Origin: Balanoglossus misakiensis | Taxonomy: Eukaryota; Hemichordata | Assembly (NCBI GenBank): GCA_040954595.2 | Contig: CM082591.2 | Location: 7,378,001 to 7,442,000, forward strand | Length of the DNA stretch: 64,000 nucleotides | Direction: 5' to 3' | Shown: piece after piece, positions 32,477 to 45,600 of the stretch | How positions within the stretch are numbered: the first letter of the stretch is position 1 | Layout of the letters: every line of letters begins with the position of its first letter | The notes under the pieces: model-generated | Told to the model about the DNA's origin: nothing | Database searches by the model: none | Seen by the model: only the letters and a program-made list of their open reading frames with translations | Position numbers and translations under genes: made by a program

Positions 32477-32499
32477 ATGTATTTTCATGCGAACAATAT

Positions 32500-33790
32500 C
32501 ACTTATTTCGGATGTACCTGGATTGAAGCTCTCACTAGGAAAGGAATCAACCACTCAGCAACAACCGTTTTTGAGAGGTATGTTCTACTGGAGCTGATGA
32601 TTTATTGTCTTGTTTTTTAACTGAATACACTGAATACATATACCCCTGGTAGGTGACATGTTGTAAATGGGTGGTGGCAAAGAGATTCCAAACTCTGATA
32701 TCACATTTACAACACAGGTATATGACAAGTACTGAGCAGCTCTGTGGTACTTGGAACCAGACTCAGGGATTTCTCCTGTTTATGACAATTGAACCTACTG
32801 TAGCTTTGGCAGTGAACCATGGATTGAAGTTCTACCTTGTGAAGGAATCAACCACTCTTTTACAACAATTTTTAAGGTATGTTGTACTGGAGCTGATGAT
32901 TTATTGTCTTGTTTTTTAGGTGAATACATTGAATACATACAAATAAGTGACGTGTTGTAAATGGGTGGTGGCAAAGAGATTCCAAACTCTGATATCACAT
33001 CTACAACACAGGTATATGACAAGTACTGAGCAGCTCTGTGGTACTCGATTGGAACCAAACTCTGGGATTTCTCCTGTTTTTGCCAGTGGGAGCTAGCTCT
33101 AGCTTTGTATGGATCGAATGGATTGAAGCTCTAACTTCTGAAGGAATCAACTTATCTGTTACAACACTAAGAGGTAATGTTGCATTGAACTTGGTGATTT
33201 TCTGTCTTTTTCTTTCAGTCCTCCAACTCAAACCACACCTTTTTCATTTTCATGTAACAGAAACGCACCTTTAAAAAGAATTCTTGTGGAAATAACTTAA
33301 CAATTCCTTGTCCAAACTTTTCTTGGCTTGAAAGATGACCAGAATATTGTGAATACCAATATACATGTATTAACATGTGACTACTATCACTTATTTCAGA
33401 TGTACCTGGATTGAAGCTCTAACTAGGGAAGGAATCAACCACTTTATTACGACCATTTTTAGAGGTATGTTGTACTGGAGCTGATGATTTATTATCTTGT
33501 TTTTTAACTGAATACACTGAATACATATACCCCTGGTAGGTGACATGTTGTAAATGGGTGGTGGCAAAGAGATTCCAAACTCTGATATCACATCTACAAC
33601 ACAGGTACTGAGCAGCTCGTACGGTACTCGATCGGAACCAAACTCTGGGATTTATCCTCTTTTTGCCAAATGGGAGCTACTCTAGCTTTGTATGGACCGA
33701 ATGGATTGAAACTCTAACTTCTGAAGGAATCAACCTCTCTGTTACAACATTACTAGGTATGTTAAATGTAAAGAACTTGTCTTATTGTCT
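32500..33790. repeat. Tandem ~300-330-bp units with an exon-like EGIN core
   Basis: At least four partial units start near 32,510, 32,815, 33,100 and 33,400, with another at about 33,680. Each contains 'ggattgaagctcta..(t/g)gaaggaatcaac', a splice-donor-like 'aggtatgt', then 'tgatttattgtcttgtttttta' and 'aatgggtggtggcaaagagattcc'. In one frame the core reads EWIEALTSEGINLSVTT. Most units have stops, and no start or domain is recognised. They may be decayed duplicated exons of an unknown gene. A further unit is at 54,090-54,470. Confidence 0.55.
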
Positions 33791-34360
33791 TGAAAAGAAC
33801 TTGATTTATTGTCTTGAAATTCTTTCAGTCCTCAAACTAGGCTATGGGCCCAACCAGCTAAAAAGGCTAGAAATGTTATTATGTTGTATAGGAGTTTTGT
33901 CCTACATGAAATTAGCTGGAAATGATTGAAGGTAAACTACTGATGTAAAACCAGGTCACTTCTACTGCAAACGTGTGTTCACAACTGAGATTGTTGACCA
34001 CAAATGGTCAATTATGGCATTTTCACTGAAAATGAAGATATTTAGGCTGATTCAAAACAGCCGAAATTGTAAAAAAATCTTTAAAATGTTTGCTAAAAAC
34101 AAAGTATAATTTACTAGAGCATTTTTTTCTACCAACATAGCATTATTTTTAGCATTTTGCCCTAAAAATTGGGATATTTTGCATATGCAATTTTCAGAAC
34201 CTAAAACTGAAAATTTCTCCAATAATATCACCCTAAAAATATTATATAATGTAAACAAGTCTATATAATAGAAAATATTTGAGGATTTTTACTAAAATTA
34301 GCCTTTGTGTGCATATACACCAGAATTAAATTCAAAGGTAACTTTGGCAAGCAGATATGA

Positions 34361-34450
34361 CATAACTATATAAAAATATGGAAATTTAAAAAAATTAACT
34401 ATGTCCATAACTATATAAAAATATGGAAATTTAAAAAAATTAACTATGTC
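34361..34450. repeat. Two direct copies of a ~45-bp AT-rich unit
   Basis: The unit 'ataactatataaaaatatgg...aactatgtcc' occurs twice back to back with no visible difference. Confidence 0.8.
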
Positions 34451-34540
34451 CAATCAAGTGTCATGTGTCACAGCAATCTTACAAGTGCTAGAAAAACTGA
34501 ATTCTGACCAAAAAGCTGTCTATAAATGACAAGCAACTAC

Positions 34541-35250
34541 CCCCAGGAGATAGGTGCCTTAATCAGAATTTTGGGGTAAGGAAGGTTTGAGAAGTCCATT
34601 CTTTGTAAAAAAAAATAGTGCTGATTCCAAAAAAGTCAGTCTTATTGACCCCATCAAGACAAAATTGCCATTTTGGCCACTTTTAACCCAAAAAAGCTCA
34701 TTTTAAGAAAACACTCAAAAGACACTGTTTTTGTCATCTTCGGTGATCTGATGACATATGATACGCCTATTATATGTAAAATTTTGTGGATATTACGAAA
34801 AAAGCAGTCTGATTGACCACAAATAATACAAAATTGCCTTTTTGACCATGTTTGCCCCCAAAACGTCATTTGCAGACAAAATTTAAAACACACTGTTTTC
34901 TTCATATTGGTTGATCTGATGATATATAGAAAGTCAATTCTATGTTAATAGTGGTGACTATAAATTAATAATAAAGCCATTTAAAAATGTTTTTTGGCCA
35001 CATTTTTGGTCAAAAAGGTCATTTTTACAAAAAAACTAAAAACAAACTGTTTTCTTCATATTCAGAGATCATGTGATATATGAAAAGTTCATTCTATGTT
35101 AAAACGGTTCTGATTCCAGAAATAACAGTCTTATTGACCCCCTCTCAAGGCAAAATTGCCATTTTGCCACTTTTTGCCCAAAAGAGGTAATTTTTTAGAA
35201 AACACTCAAAACTTATATATTTTCTTCACTTCCGGAGATCTGGGGTGATA
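34541..35250. repeat. Satellite-like array, copy 1 (~170-bp diverged units)
   Basis: It begins 'ggagataggtgccttaatcagaatttt' and repeats blocks such as 'cagtcttattgaccccactcaagacaaaattgccatttt', 'cccaaaaa.gtcatttttagaaaacactcaaaa' and 'ttcttcatattcagagatc'. The same sequence forms both arms of the palindrome at 47.7-50.84 kb. It is non-coding. Confidence 0.75.
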
Positions 35251-35873
35251 CATCTTCTGTATAATATGTATATAGCTGTCAGATTGTTTGCCCTGTGTGT
35301 GTAATGGTTGAGTGACATTAATAGAATCTCAAGTGTGAGAAAAACGATCCCAGGTCCTTGGTGTGTGAGATTCTATTTCTCACACGACCACAAATTCTTG
35401 ACATTCATGTTTATTTACAATAACATAACTAAATCAATTAAATACCAACTGATAACTGCATGACCAGTCATATATTGATCCCCCCCGCAAAACATAGTCC
35501 CCATTTCAGCACGAGTTTACAGTACACGCATGCCATAAAAATGTGCTCAACACATTAAAATATGGAGATTGTTTCAAGTGGCATAAATTCGCGCGATATC
35601 TAGAAAATACAACCGTTTTTTTAGTCTGTCGCCAACAACTACACCACTGTCATCTCTACATGACCTGATCACATTGTAGTTCTGGTTTGTTTACAACACA
35701 TCACACAATTGAATAATATTTGCTCATTCTTAGGGGTATGTAAAATCATTATCCAATCAGAGCTCGTGTCAGATAACAGTTGTCTGTGTACGTGTGGGAT
35801 CGATTTTTTCTAATGTGGGAGGGGGACACACCCACCCCTGAATTCTTTGTCACATTTCATTTATTGGCTGGTT
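35251..35873. other. Gene-free spacer
   Basis: It contains a short hairpin around 35,325-35,395 (gtgtgagaaaa...ttctcacac) and otherwise no recognised feature. Confidence 0.4.
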
Positions 35874-36420
35874 AGTCTAGTGTACCAGAGTAGACTTCTT
35901 GCCACCCACCCCCACTGATGCTTACTTTAAGTGGAGTGGCAAAATTAAAATTTGTCCTGCCTAACATTGAGTTAATTTGCTTTTGAGTTCATTAAAATGC
36001 AACTTTGAGCACTGTATTTTACAAAATTTTCTAACGTGGGAGGGGGGAACCCTGTCCCACACCCACCCCCGCCACCTTTCTTGTTTTACCAATTCTAGCA
36101 ACTATTGTATTGACTTGTCATTTAAATTTGTTCATAGAATTATTTATTGCAACGATATACTATTATATACTTCAATTACATTAAGAAATTTATAATTGAG
36201 GTGTGAGGAGCCTCATTCCCTTTATTGCATACAGTGTACATAGGATCAGGATGGCGAATGTTTTCGGCGTGGGGGGGGGGTCATCATATTTTTGGGTCTG
36301 TCAAAGGGGGGGGGGTCATCATTTTTGGTGCTGGGTGAAGAGGGGGGGTCGGCCTGATTTTGAAAACCAATGACACAAATTTGCCGCCCCTCCCCCAGTT
36401 GAAAAAACTGAATGGTCCCT
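35874..36420. repeat. Dispersed repeat with G-rich tract, copy 2
   Basis: It is a relative of 11,317-11,580, split here by about 250 bp of extra sequence (about 36,055-36,310). It starts 'gtctagtgtaccag' and ends 'aatggtccct'. Confidence 0.6.
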
Positions 36421-36985
36421 AAAGTGTCCTATACAACCATGCATCAAATTACTCTTTGGGTCTTGAAGTTAACGTATGTTACTATCTGGCAATGCGTATC
36501 GCCCTCTGTGCTTAGATAACAGGCAAGTAAAAGTGACGAGTGGGCGTGTACCCCTAACCCAACTCAGTCGATTTTTTTCGGCTTTTCGAAGTTAAGCCGA
36601 ATGCTTATCTTGATGTGGACAAATAGTCTTTCACACCTTCGTAAATCCTCTGCTGATAATGTTAGGCAAGGACTTCCTTTGCTTTAAACACTGTTTATAT
36701 AGCTGACTGTCTTTGTCGGTGGATTTAATTACACATGGACTGCTAATTACACTTTACTGTCAGCAGAGTGGTACACTAGTGGACTTGTTTGTCCATATGC
36801 AAATACCTTCGCCTGGCTCGAGTGCGAAGTGGCTCCCTGATCACAGGCATGAAAAAGGGTGGCAAATTCCGACATTCATGCACATTTTTTGGAACCGACC
36901 CAATAGGCAATGCATAGACAGGTACCCTAGGTGAACTTTTGACGGGGAAAAATGAAACATTTTTAAAGCATGTCACACACCCTAT
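36421..36985. other. Gene-free 5' flank of gene B
   Basis: No feature is recognised. Homology to the A and C upstream regions begins only at about 36,990 ('atgcaaacagtcacaatcttatg'). Confidence 0.4.
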
Positions 36986-37082
36986 AATGTAGTATTACAC
37001 ATGCAAACAGTCACAATCTTATGTTTACATCATTTCAACTATACCCAGGTACAATATATTTCTTCCCAGCACGAATATAAAT

Positions 37083-39609
37083 ATGTCAGAACCATCTGCA
37101 GCACTGGTTGTATTGAAATCATGGGACAAGGAGGCAAAGACCTCCCAACCAACTCAAGCTATAATCAAACATCTCCAAGAAAATACACTCCAGTCTGAGA
37201 ACATTTCTGAATTCCACTGTACTTCCCTTGAAGTTGAAGTGAGTGAAGAACAAAAGAAAGATGCAGAGAGTGTTGGTGCTACTTTGATCCCAGCTATAAG
37301 AGACAAGAGGTTGGATCCTCATGAAGACCCCCCTGGAGTAAACTGGCTTATTAACCATGGTACATACTTCCCAGACTTGAAGGACCTGAAAAACATCCAG
37401 CATGTAGTCGGATATTCTCCACAGACACACAAAGCAGCAGCTGCAATTCGTAAAAGTCTCTTCCCTGAAGCCAAACTTCACCAACTTCAACTTCCCAATC
37501 CACCACCTGTGGCAGCATTAATGGTCATGCAAACCTGGCAGACAGAATCAGAAGATCAGACAACAACACCAACTCATCAGCTTGTCACTAAATTTCGAGA
37601 AGAAACCCTGAAGTCAGAGAAAGTTTCTCAATCCTACTTTACTACACTTGATGTTGAAGTGAGTGAAGAACAAAAGAAAGATGCAGAGAAATTTGATGTT
37701 ACTTTGATCCCAGCTATAAGAGACAAGAGGATGGATCCTCTTGAAGACCCCCCTGGAGTAAACTGGCTTTTTCACCATGGTACATACTTCCCAGACTTGA
37801 AGGGACTGCAAAACATCAAGCATGTAGTGGGAATCTCTCCAAAGACAAAAAATGCTGCAGTGGCAATTCATAAAAGTCTCTTCCCTGAAGCCAAACTTCA
37901 CCAACTCTCACTTCCTGAACCACCAGCTGCAGCCTTACTGCTACTACCAACCTGGGACACACCCTCAGAAGGGCAGATTACAAAACCAAGTCATATGCTT
38001 GTCAATGAGTTCCATGAAAAGATAAATTCTGAGAATGTTTCTGAATTCCTCTGTACTACCCTTGAAATTGGAGTGAGTGAAGAACAAAAGAAAGATGCAA
38101 AGAGTGTGAATGTCACTTTGATTCCAGCCAAAAGAAACAAGTGGTTGGATCCAAAGAAAGATCCGCGTGGAGAACACTGGCTCTTCAACCATTGGGTCTA
38201 CTTCCCAGGACTGAAGAAACTGAAAAACATCCAACATGTAGTCGGATATTGTCCACAGACACACAATGCAGCCAAAGCAATTCATGAAAGTCTCTTCCCT
38301 GAAGCCAAACTTCATCAACTCCATCTTCCAGATCCACCTCCCGGGGCACTGTTTGTGTATAATGAATGGAACAAAGAAGATTGTGGCTTGACTGGGTTTC
38401 ACAGAACTCTTGTACAAGATTTCTGTAAAAGAAAAACCACAGAAGGAAGAGCTTACTCCACTCTGGTTGGTGTCAAAGTCAGTGATGACCAGAAGGCAGA
38501 TGCTGCCAAGTGTCGGGTTACATTGATTGCAGCACAAGAACCAGAAGACAAAACTGAACCAGAAGATGATCAGCCACATTTAAATTGGTTGACGAAATAT
38601 CATGAAATCTACTACCCGCACCTCAGACAGCTACAAAACATCAAGTATGTTGTTGGTTATGCTCCGAGGACTGGATTTGCTGCTGCAAATATCAGGAAAA
38701 AATTGTTTCCGGATGCAGAACTAGTGATGATCAACCATGCCTATGAAGAAGGCAACTGTCTGTTGAAACTACCTCCAGGAAAGTTTAGTGAAATGATGCT
38801 GAAGCTGGCCAGTGAAGCTGACATCATATTTTCAATTGGTCCAAGTATGTATGAGCATTTCAAGAATGAATACCGTGCTACCTTTGATGGCAGGGAACTA
38901 CACATGATCCCTCATGCAGAGATATTTCCCAGACCTGCTGAAGTCTTTTTCAGAAAAGACCCAATGTTCCTAGATGGAGTGACTACTCACAGCATACTGA
39001 CATATGGGCAGATTGATACACAAGAAGCCTTGGACAGATGTGAGACAATAGCAGCTGCTATTGGAAGTGCAGCAAACATGGTGAAAGACTTTCACAACAA
39101 ACTTCTGAATTGGTCAATACGGGGAGCAGGTGAGGCTGAACTGAAGCATATTCTACAGCAGATGAACAGCAATCATGTAATGGCATATCCTCACCCAGAT
39201 TACTCAGAAAAGACCTTAATGATATCAGTGCATCAATCTCACAGTTGTCTTCCTGTCTCTGTCTACAAGGACTATCCGTATAGCGGTTTAGAATCAATAG
39301 CAGTTGGACTACCAACCTATCCTGATGAATATTCCCAGCTTGGAAAGTTAGTCAAGAAATACTTTCCATACTACGCAGACAGATTTGTAGTGTCACACTC
39401 ATCTGATAAGATTTCAGAGAAGATAATATGGAGTGTCAAGAACACCAGGTTAGCTTTTGAAGAAGCTAAGGAGCTGAAGAAGGCTCTCATGGAGTGTGAA
39501 GATGTCAACAAGAGTTACGCCAAATTCACCAGTTTGTTGACACCAGAGGAAATAAGGGAACAGGAAGACAGAGTTGACCCATGTGGCAAGGATACTGAAA
39601 ATCCTGCAG
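37083..39609 (+). CDS. Gene B exon 1: four GT-B N-lobe units plus pseudo-glycosyltransferase
   Basis: Units begin at residues 6, 144, 283 and 421, a period of 138-140 residues (414-420 bp). Each has a strand ending in W, a T-rich segment, VSEEQKKDA, a DPPGxxWL block, FPxLKxLxNIxHVVGxxPxT, and LFPEAKLHQL. These line up with gene D residues 6-130 (DEWGTQKGG..., KEDEKDA, NMKWLNTYHKAHFPDIEKL, DVIIGHMPITS). The KGGLST loop is gone from units 1-3 and changed to DCGLTG in unit 4. Only unit 4 continues into the rest of the fold (SEADIIFSIGPSMYEHF; YSGLESIAVGLP). The ATG sits in 'aatataaatATGTC' just past an acceptor-like site. Confidence 0.85.
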
Positions 39610-42600
39610 GTATGGGACATTATAAATATTTTACCATCAACGCTTTGGTTCAGGATACAGTTATGTGGTTTTGTTTCTTGACCTGCAAGACTTATATAGT
39701 CAATTTTTAATTCTTGACTATCGTATTAGTGGATTAATTCTCCTCCAACCCAATCATGGCTTCTGCAATGTTTGAAGTTTGAATTATCATATAAACATTG
39801 TTTACATACTGATCTTAACCATGTGTCACGTTAGCTAAGCTTTAAATAAATTATCAATACACCAGGTGTCATTTTTTGATATCCATATTCTGGCCCCTCA
39901 TACAATGAATGGACTACCACAAGTAGTATGTCCATGTATGCTCATACCAAACAGAAATTCAGACTGATGCAGTGTGTGTGTGGATGGATTAATTGTGCAT
40001 ATTAGTTCACTATGCAATGTTGTCTCTTTACTCAATTGCTTAATTGTTGTTCTACCTGTCATCATCCATAGATAATCCAACTGACAAAAAAATTGCAATC
40101 CACGTCCGACTGGATGAAAATGTCTACCAGGAGTATCTAGCAGAAAATGAGGGCCAGAATGAGGAAAGACAGCAAACTATATCTACAGCTTGGAACAACT
40201 GCCAACAAGAGTTGAACAGAAGAGCAGCTGATGTGGTATCCAATAGTGACGACATCAACAAAGTCAAGAAAGCCTGCACTGATAAACTGGGGAAAGTGGA
40301 CATAACCAATATGGAAACAGGGTCTCTGCAAATCACAGCCAACATGCGTAGACTTTATAATCTCTACAGATTGCGGGGAAGCTGTCTTGAAGATTCAAGA
40401 AGTTTAGCCAAGGCATTAGAACCAATCTTGATGACAGATGAAATGACAGAGGCCAACACAGCTGGAATACCACTACAGTTGATAGCTACATATGACCAAG
40501 CCAGGTTTGATGAACTGGAAGTATTCTTTCTGGACAGTAAGGCTTGCTTATAAGATAATGCTGTAACATTTTGAGACTATTGATTAAACAAGAGAAAATA
40601 ATTTCAATTCAGCACAAGATGAGTTTGTTGTTAATAAGAGCACTTATTGATTAAATGCTCTCCCAAAGAAACAAAAATCCCTCTGAAATCATAGATGATA
40701 GAATTATTAAGCAGTTGATATAGATTTCATTTTTAACATATCTACTAAATAAAAATTACTTTTCTCAATGTATCTTTCAGGAGATGGTGGAGGAATAGGA
40801 CCAGTGGTATGTGACGACAGCGTTGATGAGGAATATGTCAATGAGATACTGGCTGAGGTATGCTTAGACTGCAAGTTTATTAAAGTGCCACAAATGACCG
40901 ATTGCAAGCCAAATACCACACTTCTGGTGTACTGGTACTGTGAAAATACCGGTAAATTGCCTTTGGGAGATACCATTTTACTTGTCACAACTGATTATAA
41001 AATGATCAAATGCAATGAACCTCGCTCGCAATGACCTTCACATTTTCGAAGCAAGTTATAAATGTACAAAAGTTAAGCCTTTTCCATAGTTGACAAAATG
41101 TTCATTTTTTCCAATTTCAGATTGACAGAACACACCTGACTTTGCAACGGGAGTTAACAGAAAAAGATTCTGATACTGAACACACTGGCCTGAAACAAAG
41201 TGAGTGATTTTACCATCATTTCAGTCAATGACAACAAACTGCACATTTAGGCTTCATAAATATTCAAAGATTCAAACATACTGGCATAAAAGGTGTTTAC
41301 ATATATCCAAATTTTCCTTGATGATACACATTTGACTTGGCGTTGCACTTACACAATACTCTGACTTTTTTTACCACATGAACAACGTAGGAAGGTTTTT
41401 GTTGTGGGAATAAAAATTGATATCTCATTATATTTTGTTAACTTCTAATGATGAGCTGTGGTATGAAAGAAACAATTATCAGCCAACCTTCTACCTTACA
41501 TTGCACAGTTCACCATTTGTTTTTTTCTGCATCACCAGTTTGATTTGATGCTTGAAAGATTGATGTGCCAAGACTAAAAACCTGATTTTGTTTGTACGGT
41601 ATTTTGCAGGTGGGATATTATCCAAGTTGTTGTTCCTTGAGATTGATCCGACACGAGAAATCCAGAAGTCAGCTGACAAATATGCACCTCTGATACTCAA
41701 CAGTGAGCAGTGTAAAAGACAGAAAGGAAGACAGTGTGACATCATACAACTTACAGTGAAAATGACCGAGAAAGTTCAGCATATCCTATCTCACAGACCT
41801 CAAGTCTTACAGTTACTGGGTGTTAGGAGGTATCTTATGACTGACACAGAAAGCATGGATTTCAGTGACTCAGGTAAAATACAGGGATTTTCTAACTGAC
41901 AAATATGATGCAAATAACACATTCGCTTTACAAGAAATTAGTATGTTTGCTGCACTTTGTAACAAAAAGTAAATGGGAAATACACAGCTATGAACTGTGC
42001 AAAATGAATGAAACTTAATTTGCCACTAGATTTGCAATTATATCATTTTCTATGTGTGATAATTATGGAACTAAATGATCTTTGTGTAACAGCTAGTCAG
42101 CACATTTTTACGACAGATGCAATGTATTCTATGGATCAATGTCTGGTATGGGAAAATGTGTGCTCAAGATTAATAGATTAAATGATATGCATTCATGTAT
42201 ATCACAGTACTTGTCCAAGGTTACTTAATATAAATTATATTATATCATGCTACCGTCCGCGATTCTGATTGGACGAGAGTGATGGTAAAATAATGTTTTA
42301 CCACTGCTGGCGGTTGTAAAACGGGCCCCTGAACCAGCCTGCAGCAGGGAAAATGTGCGGTTAAACCACAGTCATGTGGGTTTAAACCAAATAAATAACA
42401 CAAAAACACTTGAATTTAAGGACGTTTTATTTTGGAACTGCTCTGCTCTGAATATTTTGCACTTTTGTCACTTATTGTCGTCTGGTTCATGTTTAATGCT
42501 CGATCCCGGCCGCTCGTGTTTACATTCATCGTCACAATGTTGGTTCACAATCGTAATTTCTCTTTCTGACGCTGTTTCGTTAAGAAAATGACACTGATAT

Positions 42601-45600
42601 GCCACAAAATCAATTGTTGATATAATATGAAAGCAATAACCCCCCAGCGGGGTTATTGCTTAATCACAGATTTATTTACTTTTTCCATTTCAGAGTTGGA
42701 AGATGAAATCACACTACATGGCAGACCAATTCATCCCATACAAGCTGAATCTATCAGCTTACAAGCAAAAAGCTTACTGCCCTTTGAAGCTAGTGCAAAG
42801 CAGCTAAAAGAACTTAAACAACTGTTGGATGGGGCCTTGATAGAGAAGTCTAAAGTTCAGACTGAGTCAGTTGAAAATAAGAGAAAGCTAGTTCGAGAAA
42901 TCACTAAACTGCAGACTGAGTCAGTTGAGAATAAGAGAAAGCTAGTTAGTGAAATCACTAAACTGCAGGCAGAGAAAATGATTATAGAGAATCAGTTGAA
43001 AGAAGCACTTCAGGAAAAGTCACTTTTAGAAGAGCAGTACAAACAGAAACTTGCAAGTGTTGAGAAAGTAGCCACAACACAACTTATGGATGTCATTTCC
43101 ATGAAGCAAAGATTGAAAGAATCTGACCCTAGAAACATCCAAGAGTTGGAATCTAAACTTGAACAACAAGAACAAAACATAACTGAGTTAAAGTCAAAAT
43201 TATCCAAAATTCAGGATGAGCAATCTGACACTGAGCTGCAACTGAAAACTGCTAAAACTCTTCAACTGGAAGAAGATGCAAAATTGGAAACTGAACAAGG
43301 TGAGATTAATATAAATCTGCATCAAGAAACCTGTGGTCAAATAAAATCTCCCAGCTCATATAGATTATAAAAAATGCAAGTTTTCATTGTTGTAAGGATT
43401 AACCAACTTAACATTTAATTTCAAATATTTTTAGGCAAAGTCACACCATCTGATGTGCCTCTCAAGAAAGATGACATGGGAGATGTACCGGTATCACCTG
43501 TAACCATGGCTACAAAAGATGAAGATGAGCCTGTGAAACCAGCAGCTGTGCAACCTGAGATGGCATCAGAAGAAACAGGAGCAGAGAAAGCCAGACATCC
43601 ACAACCAGAGACAATGGGAACAGAAGACATTGAGGCTGTGGCCAAGATGACGGAAGGAGATGGAACTGAGAAAACCAAAGAGAAAGAACTTAAGACAAAA
43701 GAAAAAGGTACACAAAACCTGTCAATGAGAAGCTTAGAAAGTTGGAACTATATTTACATTCAATCTGATGTTGAAAAGAGCAGTATTCTTGACAGAGAAA
43801 AAAAAAGTCAATGAGATAAGTTAGTTAATATTCAATGTTTGCCAAATGTGTATAGAATTAATTTACAACACTATATTTTCATTGTTTGATCACTTTCTTT
43901 TGCAGAAGAAAAGCCATCCAAAGGTTTCATCAGCAAGATAAGGAGATTTTTTGGTGGAAGTAAAGAAACTGCTGGTGATTCAGGGACTACAGGAAGTAAA
44001 GAGATATCTGAGGATACAAAGGGAGCCAGTGTTTCAACAGAATCTTCTAAAACAGGTATGTGCATTTCATCTCAGTGTTGGAAAATAACAGTTGATACTA
44101 AGGGACCAGTGGCAGTTGATTCGAAACTTCAAGTAAATATTGAACCATCTCTGGTTGGCTGAAAAAAGAAACAAAACCTATATCACAACAACATTACTGA
44201 TAGTACATATAGTTAGAAAATTTTCTTTATATTGCAAAGCAATAGAAATAGTTAAGTTTCAGAAATTGATGTTTGTCTGGTTGCCCTGGTTTCTTGGCAC
44301 TGAAAAGCTACAAGTATAAGGTAGGCAATGATTCGTGAAGCATTGTTCAAGATTTTTATGTAAGACCTACTAATTCAAAAATTACAAGGCAAAGATTATT
44401 CCTGTACTGATCTGTTAAGATGTGTTACCATGACAACAATACCTGTCACTAAATCCATTGAGCAGTTGAATAGCTTTTCATTGCTTACAAAGACTCTAAA
44501 TAAAGTGACAATTTCAGGTAATTTTTCTGTTACTCGTTATAAAAAATAGAATTAGTAACTGATATTGACATTTTGTCCAGTTTCCATGGTTACTTGGTAT
44601 TGGAAAATGTGTACATATAGAGTACTTTGGTAGAAATATATCATGGCAATAACTCGCTAAATTTGTAAAAAAATTGTTTAAAGTTAAATTAAAACACTAA
44701 CTTTAGCACATTGCCAATGTTTTACAAAATACATTCAGTTGTCATGGTTACCAGTGAATAATGCTACCATCATACATTTTTTCCTGAAAATAATGGACCA
44801 AAGAATTATCCCTGAAACTCAGTTCAAGAAATGTTATGAAATGTCTACCGAGTCAAAAGTTACAAATAAAAGATTATTTTTGAACTGATTTCTTCAAATG
44901 TGTTTCCATGGCAAAATCAATGTTAGTATATCTATTGAATGGTTAAATAAAAAGTCTTTCATTTATTTTATAATAAGCTGTCAAAAAAGAGACAAAGTAA
45001 CTTTCCTCCTAGCTAATTGCACAGAAAAAGAAATAGTTCAAGAAACTGATGGTAACTCTGGTTGCCATGGTTATTTGTGTTTGTAAACATGGTGTAGAGA
45101 AATTGGCCTTTAGTAGTTCAGTTGCCACAGCAATGACTCGTTTCTTTTTTAATATGTTTTCTCTTGTTAAAATGAACCATAAAACAACAAGTGACCTGTC
45201 GGTCAAAAGAGCTCTGCTGACTTTAACAGTGTAACCTGGGCAATGATATGAATACCCTAGGTTTTAATCATAACAATTGTATTCTATTGAACAAAACCAA
45301 ACATAGACATCACAAGTATTTATCCAAATTCAGCTTGATTCATTGTGCTAAAGAAAGAAAGAATTGAATCCTAAAGAACAACATCAAAAGGAAGCACCAA
45401 GGCTCTAATTTGCATATTCATGACCCCATCATATCCAAATTAACAAAATCAGGTAGGGGCACCATAACACACATTCCTACCAAATTTCAGCTCTATCGTA
45501 CATGTAGTTATGGAGAAGAAGATTTTTGACCAAAAATTCTATTTTTAGATCTAATTTGCATATTCATGACCCCATCAGATCCAAATGAACAAAATCAGGT

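Noticed and set aside
37119-38579. Long minus-strand frames across gene B exon 1, and the same over gene C
   Set aside because: They are shadows of the plus-strand coding repeat, with the same period and no independent motif.
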